Source: Streptomyces griseochromogenes | GTDB taxonomy: Bacteria > Actinomycetota > Actinomycetes > Streptomycetales > Streptomycetaceae | Reading direction: 5' to 3' | DNA length: 64,000 nt | NCBI RefSeq assembly: GCF_001542625.1 | Contig: NZ_CP016279.1 | Coordinates: 7,440,001 to 7,504,000, forward strand | Shown here: in pieces, positions 9,439 to 17,739 of the stretch | Position numbering within the stretch: position 1 is the first letter of the stretch | How the letters are laid out: each line of letters opens with the position of its first letter | Notes under the pieces: model-generated | What the model was told of the DNA's origin: nothing | The model's input: the letters and a program-made list of their open reading frames with translations, nothing else | Databases searched by the model: none | Made by a program: the position numbers and the translations under genes

Positions 9439-9716
9439 ACTGCACCTCAGCAGGCCGGGACTGGGCGGCCATGCAGCGAGCCGAGTTCGACCGCGACGCT
9501 CCCCTCGAACTGCACGTCCCCACGGAAGGGACTCGTATCCCAGCCGCGCCGGACACAGTCGGTACCGAGGCGCTCTTCGGCGATCCGGTGCCCGCACCGC
9601 AGCAGGCCGCCCCAGCCTGGCGACTTTGGCGGGCAGGACGAGCTGTTCTAAACGCCGATGCCAGCCAGTACAACGATGGTCGACGCCATCGACGTCCTCG
9701 GTGTTGCCGCGTCTGA
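9435..9716 (+). CDS. hypothetical protein, possible frameshift
   Basis: The first 60 residues (MNCTSAGRDWAAMQRAEFDR to GTEALFGDPVPAP) read like a normal small mobile-element protein. The rest becomes an unlikely Arg-rich tail that overlaps the next gene by 59 bp. In the neighbouring frame the same DNA encodes PGDFGGQDELF and stops at 9649-9651, just before the next start, a common ending for small actinophage proteins. A one-base frameshift near 9590-9610 is plausible. Confidence 0.5.
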   Translation: MNCTSAGRDWAAMQRAEFDRDAPLELHVPTEGTRIPAAPDTVGTEALFGDPVPAPQQAAPAWRLWRAGRAVLNADASQYNDGRRHRRPRCCRV

Positions 9717-9900
9717 GTGCGACGAGTGTGAGGGAGCCGGCACGGTCACCTTCTGCCACGGACCGTACGAGCGCACCCGCGAATGCCATGCCTGCTACGG
9801 GGCGGGGCGCCGCACGCCATGCCCCGGCTGCACCGACGGGACGAGCCCGAACACCGGCGAGACCTGCTGGACCTGTGAGGGTTTTGCCGTCCTCAGCTGA
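9658..9900 (+). CDS. small DnaJ-type zinc-finger protein
   Basis: An 80-aa protein (74 aa if ATG 9676 is used) built almost entirely from four CxxC modules: CDECEGAGTV, CHACYGAGRR, CPGCTDGT and CWTCEGFA. This matches the CxxCxGxG zinc-finger domain of DnaJ without any J-domain, and should bind two zinc ions. Stand-alone fingers of this kind act as small chaperone-like or protein-binding modules. Its role here is unknown. It is part of the small-gene array after parB. Confidence 0.75.
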   Translation: MPASTTMVDAIDVLGVAASECDECEGAGTVTFCHGPYERTRECHACYGAGRRTPCPGCTDGTSPNTGETCWTCEGFAVLS

Positions 9901-9934
9901 CCAATAATAGGCCGCTACTCAACTGGAGATTGCG

Positions 9935-10198
9935 ATGACTTTCGGAGACAACCTCACAGCGGAAGCCCTGCGCACCGGACAACGGGTCACCCGCGCCAGC
10001 GCGCCGCCCGGGATCGTCAGGCTGGCCATCACCCTGCCCGACGGCGCCACTCAGCACTTCGAGCGCCCCACCACCGGAGGCTGCGCGGACTGGCGGGCCA
10101 CAGAACTCGAAGGCCCCGGCTCAGGGTTCATCTTCGATGAGCCCATCACCGCCGAGTGGGGCCGCGGGCTGGACAGCATCGCCGCCACAGCATCGTGA
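9935..10198 (+). CDS. hypothetical protein
   Basis: An 87-aa protein from ATG 9935, preceded by a good CTGGAG site. The predicted content is mostly beta strand (GIVRLAITLPDGATQHFE), with no known motif. It is followed within 17 bp by another small gene and is probably co-transcribed with it. Confidence 0.6.
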   Translation: MTFGDNLTAEALRTGQRVTRASAPPGIVRLAITLPDGATQHFERPTTGGCADWRATELEGPGSGFIFDEPITAEWGRGLDSIAATAS

Positions 10199-10214
10199 AC
10201 ACCAAGGAATCGTG

Positions 10215-10406
10215 ATGGACCACTTCGAAGAGCACACCGACGTCACTCTCGCCAAGCCCGTCCCGAAAGGCATGCTCCGCCCCTTCGGACAGGTGACCGG
10301 ACACGCGACCGACCCTTTCACCGGCAAGCGGCAGGTCATGGTGCTGTGGCCCGGCGCGGCCAAGCCCCTCCCCTACGACCCCGACGAACTGGCCCTCGCC
10401 GACTGA
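10215..10406 (+). CDS. hypothetical protein
   Basis: A 63-aa protein from ATG 10215 (AAGGAA upstream; the adjacent GTG 10212 is possible). The sequence is beta-rich (GQVTGHATDPFTGKRQVMVLW) with an acidic tail and no recognised domain. After it comes a roughly 200-bp gap with AT-richer sequence (10408-10450) that may hold the promoter of the next gene group. Confidence 0.6.
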   Translation: MDHFEEHTDVTLAKPVPKGMLRPFGQVTGHATDPFTGKRQVMVLWPGAAKPLPYDPDELALAD

Positions 10407-10612
10407 CCCAAAATAGGTCAGTACACAACTTCGTGTTAGGTTCTTGATCGAGGTCAAGCCCTGGCACGGCCCGACCACCCACCCGACCTCCGGACGGGCA
10501 GCGACCCCCCGCGCCCCGCCCGCCCGGAACGGCTCGTCCGATACGAGCCACCCCTCCGGCCGGGACCCGCACACCCCCGCGGGTCCCGGCCACCCCATGG
10601 AGAGACGCCCCA

Positions 10613-10870
10613 ATGCCTGCCACAAGCACTCGAAACGAAAACGCTCTGTACGAGGCCCTCATCCTGGAGCGGTACGGCCGCACCCTCGATGAACTCCTCC
10701 AGGAACAGACCCGGCGCCCCCTGCCTGAACTCCTCAAGGAACAGCACCGGCGCCCCCGGGTACCGCCTGTCCCCGTCCGGCAGCAGCCCAAGCCAGACCC
10801 AGACGCCGCCGAGCACTACGCCGCTCTCCTCGAAGCCACCACCCCGCGCCGGCGCCGGAGCACCGTGTGA
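10613..10870 (+). CDS. hypothetical protein
   Basis: An 85-aa Arg/Pro-rich protein from ATG 10613 with GGAGAG upstream. It has an N-terminal helix (NENALYEALILERYGRTLDELLQ) and a near-repeat, LDELLQEQTRRPLPELLKEQHRRP. It overlaps the VRR-NUC gene by 4 bp (GTGA), which suggests translational coupling and a possible accessory role to that nuclease. Confidence 0.6.
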   Translation: MPATSTRNENALYEALILERYGRTLDELLQEQTRRPLPELLKEQHRRPRVPPVPVRQQPKPDPDAAEHYAALLEATTPRRRRSTV

Positions 10871-11187
10871 CCGAGGAGCAGTTCCGCCGCCACGTCCGCA
10901 AGATCGCCGCACTTCGCGGCTGGACCCTCGCCTACCACACGTACAACTCACAGCGCAGTGACGCAGGCTGGCCCGACGAGGTGTACGGACACCCGAAGAC
11001 TAAGCGGACGATCTTCGCCGAGTTCAAGTCCAACACCGGTCGGCTACGCCCCGAGCAACGCGACTGGCTCCGTCACTTGTCCGCTTGCGGCTTCGAAACC
11101 GCCCTGTGGCGCCCCAAGGACCTCGACCTCGTCATCACCGTTCTCGCTCCCAACGGGCCCAGAGCCCAACTCCCCGACCACTTCTGA
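10867..11187 (+). CDS. VRR-NUC domain nuclease
   Basis: A 106-aa stand-alone VRR-NUC endonuclease fold. The active-site elements are SDAGWPDEVYG (catalytic Asp), then FAEFKSNTGRLRPEQRDW, where Glu and Lys (ExK) complete the PD-(D/E)xK site, and GFETALWRPKDLD. Phage VRR-NUC proteins are thought to resolve or cut branched DNA. In this element it would act in replication or recombination of the excised form. GTG 10867 overlaps the previous stop. Confidence 0.85.
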   Translation: MTEEQFRRHVRKIAALRGWTLAYHTYNSQRSDAGWPDEVYGHPKTKRTIFAEFKSNTGRLRPEQRDWLRHLSACGFETALWRPKDLDLVITVLAPNGPRAQLPDHF

Positions 11188-11206
11188 CAAGGAGACCCCG
11201 CTCACC

Positions 11207-11326
11207 GTGCTTAACCCCGCCCTCCGCCCCTCCGAGGTGCCGCCCGCACCCGGATCCATCTGGTGCAACTCCTGCGACAGTTGGTTCAACGTCATCACCA
11301 ACACCTGCCGCTGCAACAACCGCTGA
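11207..11326 (+). CDS. 39-aa zinc-ribbon-like protein
   Basis: A very short gene starting at GTG 11207, with AAGGAG at 11189-11194. The C-terminal half carries four cysteines, IWCNSCDSWF and TCRCNNR, that could form one small zinc knuckle. It lies in the gap between the VRR-NUC gene and the next small gene with consistent spacing. Confidence 0.5.
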   Translation: MLNPALRPSEVPPAPGSIWCNSCDSWFNVITNTCRCNNR

Positions 11327-11342
11327 ACCCGAGAACACCACC

Positions 11343-11579
11343 GTGACCACTCCTGCTCGCGCAGCCGACCCGGCGGCGCCCACCACTCCCGTCGCCCCGT
11401 CCCACGAGCCGGTCACCTGCTCCGAGGCCCGCCCGGACGTGAACACCGGGAAGGCACTCGAGCAGATCGCCTACCTCGCCAACGAACTGTGCGAGCACCT
11501 CACCGACGACCAATGGCGCCTGGCCGCCCAGATCAGAGACCTCGCCGAATCCGCCCGCCCAACTGCCGGAGCCTCCTGA
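11343..11579 (+). CDS. hypothetical protein
   Basis: A 78-aa protein from GTG 11343. The N-terminal 30 residues are Pro/Ala/Thr-rich and probably disordered. The C-terminal half (KALEQIAYLANELCEHLTDDQWRLAA, no more than a helical hairpin) looks folded. It ends 1 bp before the next gene, so both are in the same operon. Confidence 0.55.
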   Translation: MTTPARAADPAAPTTPVAPSHEPVTCSEARPDVNTGKALEQIAYLANELCEHLTDDQWRLAAQIRDLAESARPTAGAS

Positions 11580-11580
11580 C

Positions 11581-11886
11581 ATGCACGCCCGCTTCCAGCC
11601 CCTGCCCAGCCAGAAACGCAGCCAGGAGGCGCACGACACCGCCCAGGCACTGCGCGATCGGCCCGGCGAGTGGGCGCACATCGAAACGCTCGCCAACCTG
11701 AACCGGGCCACGAACCTGGGCTACCGCATACGCACCGGCATGCACGCAGCGTTCCGGCCCGCCGGCGCCTTCGACGCCACAGCGCGCAGCGTCGGCGACG
11801 GCACCGCTGAGCTCTACGCCTGCTACATCGGCGCCACCGAGACACCAACTGATGGCGACGCGCAGGCAGAAGCCTCCCATCCCTGA
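11581..11886 (+). CDS. conserved mobile-element hypothetical protein
   Basis: A 101-aa protein from ATG 11581, one base after the preceding stop. The middle (WAHIETLANLNRATNLGYRIRTG) resembles small proteins common in Streptomyces phages and integrative elements that carry a basic RIRTG turn and a terminal beta hairpin. The function of these is unknown. Last member of the tight small-gene array. Confidence 0.6.
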   Translation: MHARFQPLPSQKRSQEAHDTAQALRDRPGEWAHIETLANLNRATNLGYRIRTGMHAAFRPAGAFDATARSVGDGTAELYACYIGATETPTDGDAQAEASHP

Positions 11887-11975
11887 CTGATCTCCGCCGC
11901 GCATTGCCCATGGCGACCATCGTCGGGGAGCTCGGCTCACCGTCCTGATCCCCTCGAACTCAAAGACCTCGCACT

Positions 11976-12629
11976 GTGACGACTGCTTCCATAGACAACG
12001 CCGCCCTGACCGCCTCCGACACGTACAGCAACTTCGCTGACCTTGCCGCCCATGAGGAAGAGGGAGTGCACTGGTCGCGCGAATGCCGTCGCGTACCAGG
12101 ATCCGATCTCGCCCACATCGCGATCCACGGCGGCAACATTGAGGCTGGCACTACAGAAGCTGCGCTCGCTTGCGCGGGCAGTACGGACAACTACTACTCG
12201 TTCAAGGGCAACAAGGCAGGTGCTAACCGAACGTTGCACGTCACTTCGACGCACTTCGATGAACCTCAGTGCGTCGACCTGCAAGGCGGCATGGTGCGCA
12301 CGGTTTCCTGGCACGGGTTCAGCAGCGGCGCCAAGATCACCGAAGTCGGCGGCCTCGACCACGACTTCTCCTATTGGATCACTGTGTCTCTGCAGCACGC
12401 CGGGTTCCCGGTCGCCGACGCTGCGCCGGAGAGAGTCGGTAGCAGCCCCAGGAACATCTGCAACCGCAACCTGGCCGGACGAGGCGTCCAACTGGAACTC
12501 TCCAGGGCGCAGCGCGCCGCGTTCTTCACGAACAACGACATGAGCGGCGGCAACCGGAACAACGTCACCGAGGAGTTCCACCGTTACGTCGATGCCATCC
12601 AGGCCGCCTACCGACGGCTTCGGTCCTGA
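11976..12629 (+). CDS. poly-gamma-glutamate hydrolase family protein (YjqB/PghP-like)
   Basis: A 217-aa protein of the PF05908 family. Conserved blocks in order: YSNFADLAAHEEEG, the metal-site IAIHGGNIEAGT, YYSFKG, LHVTSTHFDEPQC, the second His in VSWHGFSSG, VGGLDHD, and NICNRNLAGRGVQLELSR. Phage PghP is a zinc carboxypeptidase-like hydrolase that degrades capsular poly-gamma-glutamate so that phage can reach the cell surface. The start is GTG 11976. A phage gene of this type fits the mobile-element setting. The substrate in an actinomycete is uncertain. Confidence 0.85.
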   Translation: MTTASIDNAALTASDTYSNFADLAAHEEEGVHWSRECRRVPGSDLAHIAIHGGNIEAGTTEAALACAGSTDNYYSFKGNKAGANRTLHVTSTHFDEPQCVDLQGGMVRTVSWHGFSSGAKITEVGGLDHDFSYWITVSLQHAGFPVADAAPERVGSSPRNICNRNLAGRGVQLELSRAQRAAFFTNNDMSGGNRNNVTEEFHRYVDAIQAAYRRLRS

Positions 12630-12667
12630 CGCTGGAAGCAGACCGGCATCACGGAGTACGAGACGAA

Positions 12668-12925
12668 ATGGTGAGCGTGAGCGCCTTCACCTACGAGCGC
12701 CATCTGCACGGGTACGCCGCCTACACAGACCATCACGAATGGGTCGGTGACGTCTTCCCCTGCCTGCCGACGCCCGACTGCCACGGATGCGGCCGCTGGC
12801 ACGGCTACACACGCGGCGGCCAAAGCTCCATGGATCCGCAGATGAGCGTCCACGGCTTCAGCAGCCGGAACGACGTCTCTCGCGCTCTCCAGGCCGTACG
12901 GCAAGCCTGGAGTCAGACCGCCTGA
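12668..12925 (+). CDS. hypothetical protein
   Basis: An 85-aa protein from ATG 12668. The central CLPTPDCHGCGRWHG could bind one metal ion. The C-terminus is a helix (RNDVSRALQAVRQAWSQ). No family recognised. Confidence 0.5.
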   Translation: MVSVSAFTYERHLHGYAAYTDHHEWVGDVFPCLPTPDCHGCGRWHGYTRGGQSSMDPQMSVHGFSSRNDVSRALQAVRQAWSQTA

Positions 12926-13021
12926 CCGGCCGGCCAGTACCCTCTGCCTTGTCACCCTGGCCTGGCACGGGGACGAAGCCCCGGCGCACTCGATGAACGA
13001 CAACAACGGCAGACTGAGCCT

Positions 13022-13540
13022 ATGGACGCAGGACTTGCCGCGCTGCTCGGCGCCGCTGTCGGCTCTGCCACCACTCTTGGTGCCGCGATCGTGAGCGGCC
13101 GGGTACAGGCACGGGCACAACATGATCAGTGGCGCCGTCAACACCGCCGCGACGCATACGCCGGCTACCTCGGCGCGCTCCACGACCGCGACATTGCCAT
13201 GGACGCCATCTTCGACGCCCTGCGTTCCGACGCCCCCGACCTGTCCGACGTCGACGAGAAGATACGCCGCTTCATCACCCTGGCCAGGGAGGTGCACCGC
13301 GCTGCCGAAGTCGTAATCCTCGAAGGACCGTCCGCCCTCGTGGAAGTCGCCGAGCGAGTCACCCACGCTTCCAGCGATCTCTCCCAAATCATGCGGCGGA
13401 TGGCCGAGAACGCGCACGCGGGAGACGCCACCCGCAAAGCCGAGGACACTGCTCTTGCTGATGAACGAGAACGAATCCTCTACCAAGCGGTCAAGGACTT
13501 CCGCCTCGCAGCCCGCAGCGTCATCGGCAACGAGAGCTGA
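13022..13540 (+). CDS. membrane-anchored coiled-coil hypothetical protein
   Basis: A 172-aa protein from ATG 13022. An N-terminal hydrophobic segment (LAALLGAAVGSATTLGAAIV) acts as a membrane anchor. Long charged helices follow, probably cytoplasmic. Proteins of this layout (one anchor, then a helical domain) are common and uncharacterised in Streptomyces. It may be cargo rather than phage core. Confidence 0.6.
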   Translation: MDAGLAALLGAAVGSATTLGAAIVSGRVQARAQHDQWRRQHRRDAYAGYLGALHDRDIAMDAIFDALRSDAPDLSDVDEKIRRFITLAREVHRAAEVVILEGPSALVEVAERVTHASSDLSQIMRRMAENAHAGDATRKAEDTALADERERILYQAVKDFRLAARSVIGNES

Positions 13541-13686
13541 ATGAGCAAACCCTGACCGGCACGACCATCCAACAACTACGGCTGTTGGCCGGAGCCGGCC
13601 GCCGTAGTGGGTGGGCTGCACTACCGTGTCCATCACAGCCGGTACGGCCGCAACCTGGTGGAAACGATGCCGAGGGGCAGGGGCGG

Positions 13687-14322
13687 ATGGGACGCACGAA
13701 GGACCATCATTACGTACTCCTGGAGGCGCTCCGCACAGCGCATCGAGCCTCGCCTCACGGGTGGGTGACCGAGACACTAGGGCTGAGCCACCACAGCGTC
13801 GAGCAGCTGGTGGCTACCGGGCTGGCGGAGTGGGCCGACCTCAGTGAGCGGGCCGAGTTGTCCGCATACGCAGGCAGGCCCGTCGTCTGGGCAGCCCGGC
13901 CAAGCAGCGAAGGCCTGGACATCCTGCTGTATACCGAGGCACGGACGCATTCATCGCCACAACAGCCACCCTCGCCAGAACCCGAGCCCGGTCACAAGGA
14001 AGTGGCCCTGCTGCCTTCGGAGATGACGATGTTGCATCTCTTCCTTTCGCTCGGCGGCAGCCTTCGGCATCCCCCAGCCACAGGGCTCGACGAGGCTGTC
14101 CGTAGGGCCGAGTTCCGGAAGGAGTCCAATCGCTGGCTCCTACACGTAACCGATGCGCAGATTGCCTCCATCGCGTACGCCTTCTACCTGGAGGGGCACA
14201 GAGGCCACGTCACTGCGGCCAACCGCTTCAGCCGCAACTACGGCATCACCTACCGCCCAGGCACGGACGCACCCACCCCCACCGAACCCGCAATAGCGCA
14301 GTCGGCAGTGCAGACTCGCTGA
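13687..14322 (+). CDS. conserved hypothetical protein, winged-helix-like
   Basis: A 211-aa protein with best start ATG 13687 behind a purine-rich stretch. The N-terminal half (HHYVLLEALRTAHRASPHGW, then LSHHSVEQLVATGLAEW) reads like a winged-helix domain. A Pro-rich linker (SSPQQPPSPEPEPG) separates it from a helical C-terminal domain with DAQIASIAYAFYLEG. This two-domain design recurs in Streptomyces genomes without known function. A regulatory role is a guess. Confidence 0.55.
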   Translation: MGRTKDHHYVLLEALRTAHRASPHGWVTETLGLSHHSVEQLVATGLAEWADLSERAELSAYAGRPVVWAARPSSEGLDILLYTEARTHSSPQQPPSPEPEPGHKEVALLPSEMTMLHLFLSLGGSLRHPPATGLDEAVRRAEFRKESNRWLLHVTDAQIASIAYAFYLEGHRGHVTAANRFSRNYGITYRPGTDAPTPTEPAIAQSAVQTR

Positions 14323-14393
14323 GGAGCGGCCGGCGGTTCCGGACCAGGGCCGCAGAACGGAGGCTCCCGCGGCCCTGACCACCTACATTGCCG

Positions 14394-14627
14394 CTACCAG
14401 GGCACGTGCCCCCAGCCCATCAGCCCGAGGCCCGCCGACAACACTGCCGTCACGATCGCCGGCGAGGCGTACACAGCGAAGACGGTGCGGCCTCCGATCT
14501 GGAGACGGACGTCTCCGCGACGCAGAGACGAGGGCAGCGACGGCGGCGCCTCCGTCGGCCAGACATCACCTGTCGCAGCGTCTGCGGGTGACTGCTGCCT
14601 GGAACCTGTGTCATGGTGTGTACTCAT
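14394..14627 (-). CDS. small membrane protein, hypothetical
   Basis: A 77-aa frame from ATG 14627 with GAGAGG upstream. The first half is polar. The second half has GGRTVFAVYASPAIVTAVL continuing into a hydrophobic helix ending LGLMGWGHVPW. It is the only minus-strand candidate in this stretch and stands alone. Between it and 15030 there is no other gene, only the hairpin at 14741-14775. Confidence 0.45.
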   Translation of the reverse strand: MSTHHDTGSRQQSPADAATGDVWPTEAPPSLPSSLRRGDVRLQIGGRTVFAVYASPAIVTAVLSAGLGLMGWGHVPW

Positions 14628-14740
14628 GAGTTGTCCAACCTCTCAAGGCATGGGCACGGCCGCCGTCTCCCCTGGCCGGCAAACCTGAAGAAGACGGTGA
14701 CCGCGACTCTCTCGTCCTCCCGAAGCCGAGAGGACACAAA

Positions 14741-14775
14741 AGGGCCCCACCAGCACCTAGGCGTGGTGGGGCCCT
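14741..14775. terminator. hairpin terminator
   Basis: A perfect 12-bp stem (14741-14752 with 14764-14775), preceded by AAAA, with an 11-nt loop. It lies in the roughly 400-bp gap before the ParB-domain gene pair and separates that pair from upstream transcription. Confidence 0.75.
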
Positions 14776-15029
14776 CATTGATGTAGCCGACCGTATCGGA
14801 GGCACAGGGAGCCCGGCAAGTCGGTACCTGTCGTCTCGTCATATCGCCGCCCCAGCCGCCGCGTTCCCACTGTCGGGCACTCTGTTCGCCGAGCCGGTGG
14901 CCTCGGACCGTGCGAACGCCTCCGCGGGCGCGAGGCCACGATGTGCAGCCCGATCCGAAGTCGCCTTCGGCGGGCAGCGCCTCGCGGTTGATCGCTTAGG
15001 CTCGACGGTGGGCGTGGGGCTGGAGTCTC

Positions 15030-15698
15030 GTGTCCACTGCCGCAACCCGCATCCCGGCCTCGCTCGCGAATCTGGCCGTCCCGGTCGGCGAGCTCAACCT
15101 GTACCACCGCAACCCGCGGACGGGTGATCTTGACGCCATCTGTGAATCCTTGTCCATCAATGGGCAGTACCGGCCGATCGTCGTCAATCGCGGCACCCAT
15201 ACCGGTCGCCCGAACGAGGTCCTCGCTGGCAACCACACGTTCAAGGCCGCCCAGCGGCTCGGCTGGACTGACATCGCCGTCACTTGGCTGGACGTCGACG
15301 ACGACGCGGCGGCCAAGATCGTCATCGTTGACAACCGCACGAGCGACCTGGCTGGTTACGACAGCGTGCTCCTCGCGGACATCCTCACCGAACTGCCGGA
15401 TCTTCAGGGCACCGGCTACGACCAAGACCAGCTCGACCAGCTCCTTGACGAGACGGCACTGCCGGCGCCCATCGAGTTGCCCACTGATGGCGCTGACACG
15501 GGTGCTGCGGCGACGGTGGACTACCTCCAGTGGGGCTACTTGCAGTGGTCCTCCACCCGCGTGCGGGTCACACAGGCTGAGGTCGAGCTGCTCGACGCGT
15601 TGTACAAGGAGTTCGTCGGCGAGCATGACTCCGACATGGGCTTCGGCTGGCACGTCCTCAACGAAGAGCACCGTGCCGAAGAAGGGGCTGCGGCATGA
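15030..15698 (+). CDS. ParB N-terminal (ParB/Srx-fold) domain protein
   Basis: A 222-aa protein from GTG 15030. Residues 15-110 form a ParB-like nucleotide-binding domain: VGELNLYHRNPRTGD, LSINGQYRPIVVN, and EVLAGNHTFKAAQRLGW in place of the GERR box, followed by VDNRTSDLAGYD. The C-terminal half is acidic and unassigned. Such ParB-domain proteins are frequent next to phage methyltransferase and terminase genes, where they may act as CTPase switches or nucleases. It overlaps the following gene by 4 bp (ATGA), so the two proteins are likely partners. Confidence 0.8.
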   Translation: MSTAATRIPASLANLAVPVGELNLYHRNPRTGDLDAICESLSINGQYRPIVVNRGTHTGRPNEVLAGNHTFKAAQRLGWTDIAVTWLDVDDDAAAKIVIVDNRTSDLAGYDSVLLADILTELPDLQGTGYDQDQLDQLLDETALPAPIELPTDGADTGAAATVDYLQWGYLQWSSTRVRVTQAEVELLDALYKEFVGEHDSDMGFGWHVLNEEHRAEEGAAA

Positions 15699-17131
15699 GC
15701 CTCGACGTCCGCTTCGACCCCGCGTACCCCCTTAGCAAGCTCAGGCCTGCGGACTACAACCCGCGACGACTGTCAGAAGAGTCCTTCACCCGGCTCCAGG
15801 CGTCGCTGCGCCGCCACGGCGTGGTCAAGCCGGTCATCCTGAACGCCGACGGCACACTGGTCGCAGGTCACCAGCGGACCAAGGGCCTGAAAGCCATCGG
15901 GCAGACCACGACCCCGGCAATGATCCTTCCGCAGAAGGTCCGCCTCCAGGACGAGATCAAGTTCAACCTCCTCCACAACCGGGTCGAGACCGAAGCGAGC
16001 GTCGTGTACGCGGAGCCCGGGCCCATCGGCCAGTGGTGCTGGATCCCGTGGCAGACCATCCAGGTCGAGGAGTCCAAAAACGTTCCCTTCCAGCAGGCGA
16101 TCGGCTTCATGACCGCCGCGCACGGCCCTTGGGGTTCCGTGGTGATCGACGACCAGGGCCGCATTGTGCTGAACGCCGAGTACGCGGCTGTCGCCAAGTC
16201 CCAACGTTTCGACGTCCTCGCCTGGACCGTCGCCTCCTTCGACGCCGGCCAACTTGTGGAGGACCTCACCGGCGAGTACGGCGTGTACGACTGGTCCGGC
16301 CTCGAAGAACAGGCACCGGTGTGGAACCAGCACATCGTCCAGCCCAACCGTCTGCGCGAGCACTCCTCGAAGGCCAAAGCGGACAAGGTCCGGTACAAGT
16401 CCGAGGTCTGGGAGCGCCTCGTGCTGCCCTCGCTGACCACGTCCCACCGAGTCGTGGACTTCGGCGCCGGCCACGGAGACTACGCCCGGCACCTGCGCTC
16501 CAAGGGCTACAAGATCCACGATTACGAGCCGTACCGCACCCTGAAGGGGAAGTACGCCGTGGACATCCGCACGGTCGTCGGCCAACTCCGCGCCATCGAG
16601 CGGGAACTGCGGCAGTACGGTCTGTACGAGGTCGTAGTCCTCGACTCCGTCATCAACGCCACGACCAGCCTCGATTACCAGCACTGGGTGTTGGTCACCG
16701 TGAACGCGCTGTGCGCAGCGGACGGGCGTGTGTGCATCGGCACCCGGAATCTGGAGCGCGAGTTGGCGTACGAGAACTCCGAGCACTCCATCAGCCGTGA
16801 CTCCACGCGCCTGTCGTTCCTCGACAGCGAAAACGTGGACATGCGGTTCGTGCGCGGCAAGTGGCAGCGGATCCGCTACCACACGCCCGAGTCCCTCCGC
16901 GGGCTGCTGTCACGCTACTTCGAGGAGGTAGAGATCAGCGACACCTCACGGGCCACGGTCAAGGCCGTGTGCGGGCGCCCCTTGGCGCTGCCCACCGAAC
17001 AATACGAAAGGGCTTTCTCGGAAGAATTCAACATGCCCTACCCTAACGATTTCCGACACAACAAACACAAGGGGATTTCCGAAATCCTGATAGAATTGAT
17101 CAAGGAGAGGAATTCACACCCAGAGGAGTAA
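15695..17131 (+). CDS. ParB-domain / SAM-dependent methyltransferase fusion
   Basis: The 478-aa protein starts with a ParB-fold domain (LSKLRPADYNPRRLSEES, RRHGVVKPVILN, VAGHQRTKGLKAIG; residues 10-105). The middle 130 residues carry no clear motif. From about residue 250 a Rossmann methyltransferase begins with motif I VVDFGAGHGDYARHL and later VVVLDSVIN. No DPPY/NPPY box of N6-adenine or N4-cytosine enzymes is evident, so the methyl acceptor is unknown. Such fusions are found in actinophages and mobile elements. AT-richer codon use in the last 50 codons (17000-17130) suggests a recent junction. Confidence 0.8.
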   Translation: MSLDVRFDPAYPLSKLRPADYNPRRLSEESFTRLQASLRRHGVVKPVILNADGTLVAGHQRTKGLKAIGQTTTPAMILPQKVRLQDEIKFNLLHNRVETEASVVYAEPGPIGQWCWIPWQTIQVEESKNVPFQQAIGFMTAAHGPWGSVVIDDQGRIVLNAEYAAVAKSQRFDVLAWTVASFDAGQLVEDLTGEYGVYDWSGLEEQAPVWNQHIVQPNRLREHSSKAKADKVRYKSEVWERLVLPSLTTSHRVVDFGAGHGDYARHLRSKGYKIHDYEPYRTLKGKYAVDIRTVVGQLRAIERELRQYGLYEVVVLDSVINATTSLDYQHWVLVTVNALCAADGRVCIGTRNLERELAYENSEHSISRDSTRLSFLDSENVDMRFVRGKWQRIRYHTPESLRGLLSRYFEEVEISDTSRATVKAVCGRPLALPTEQYERAFSEEFNMPYPNDFRHNKHKGISEILIELIKERNSHPEE

Positions 17132-17135
17132 TGGA

Positions 17136-17663
17136 ATGATTCCGGTGGCGGACTCAGAGGAGGTCCGTGTAGACATAGAGGCTCGCGACAGATATCGCAT
17201 CATGTGGCTGGCCGGCATCCGTGAAGTCGACATGACCCAGCACTGCTTGAAGACCTTCGCCGAGTGCGACCGGCACCGTGTCGACACCAAACTGCGCCGT
17301 CAGACGCTTCGCCTATCGGTGGCCAATCCACCCGCCGCCTGGTACCTGTGCGCGCTGCCGATCCCGTGGGATTGGCAGCGGAACGCCCACCTCGCGTTCG
17401 AGTATGCCCCCGGCGAGACCTGGGCAGGTGATGCCCTCGTCCGGGGCCTTGGCGTACACCTCGCTAACGCTCGGCCCATCATGGGCTGGGGCGAGCACTC
17501 TATCCCCCGCGACGCGCAGATGCGGGCCTCACGGCTGTACCGCACATGCCGGAATTGGCAGTTCGCTTGGTGGCTGCGCTCCCACCGCGACGTCCCCGAC
17601 GCACCACCGTTCACAGAAAAGGACATCGACGAAGAGGGGCCGGAGCAGTTGGAGTTTTCCTGA
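17136..17663 (+). CDS. hypothetical protein
   Basis: A 175-aa protein from ATG 17136, 4 bp after the methyltransferase stop with AGAGGAG upstream, so translationally linked to it. It is rich in Trp and Arg (AAWYLCALPIPWDWQRN, RNWQFAWWLRSHRD). No domain recognised. Shared operon and spacing suggest it serves the ParB-methyltransferase pair. Confidence 0.65.
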   Translation: MIPVADSEEVRVDIEARDRYRIMWLAGIREVDMTQHCLKTFAECDRHRVDTKLRRQTLRLSVANPPAAWYLCALPIPWDWQRNAHLAFEYAPGETWAGDALVRGLGVHLANARPIMGWGEHSIPRDAQMRASRLYRTCRNWQFAWWLRSHRDVPDAPPFTEKDIDEEGPEQLEFS

Positions 17664-17739
17664 GGCCCAGGCGAGCGGTGGGGCAGGGAAAGAGTGTCCG
17701 TGCCCCACCGCTCGTGTGCGGCAAGCAATGGACCAGGCA

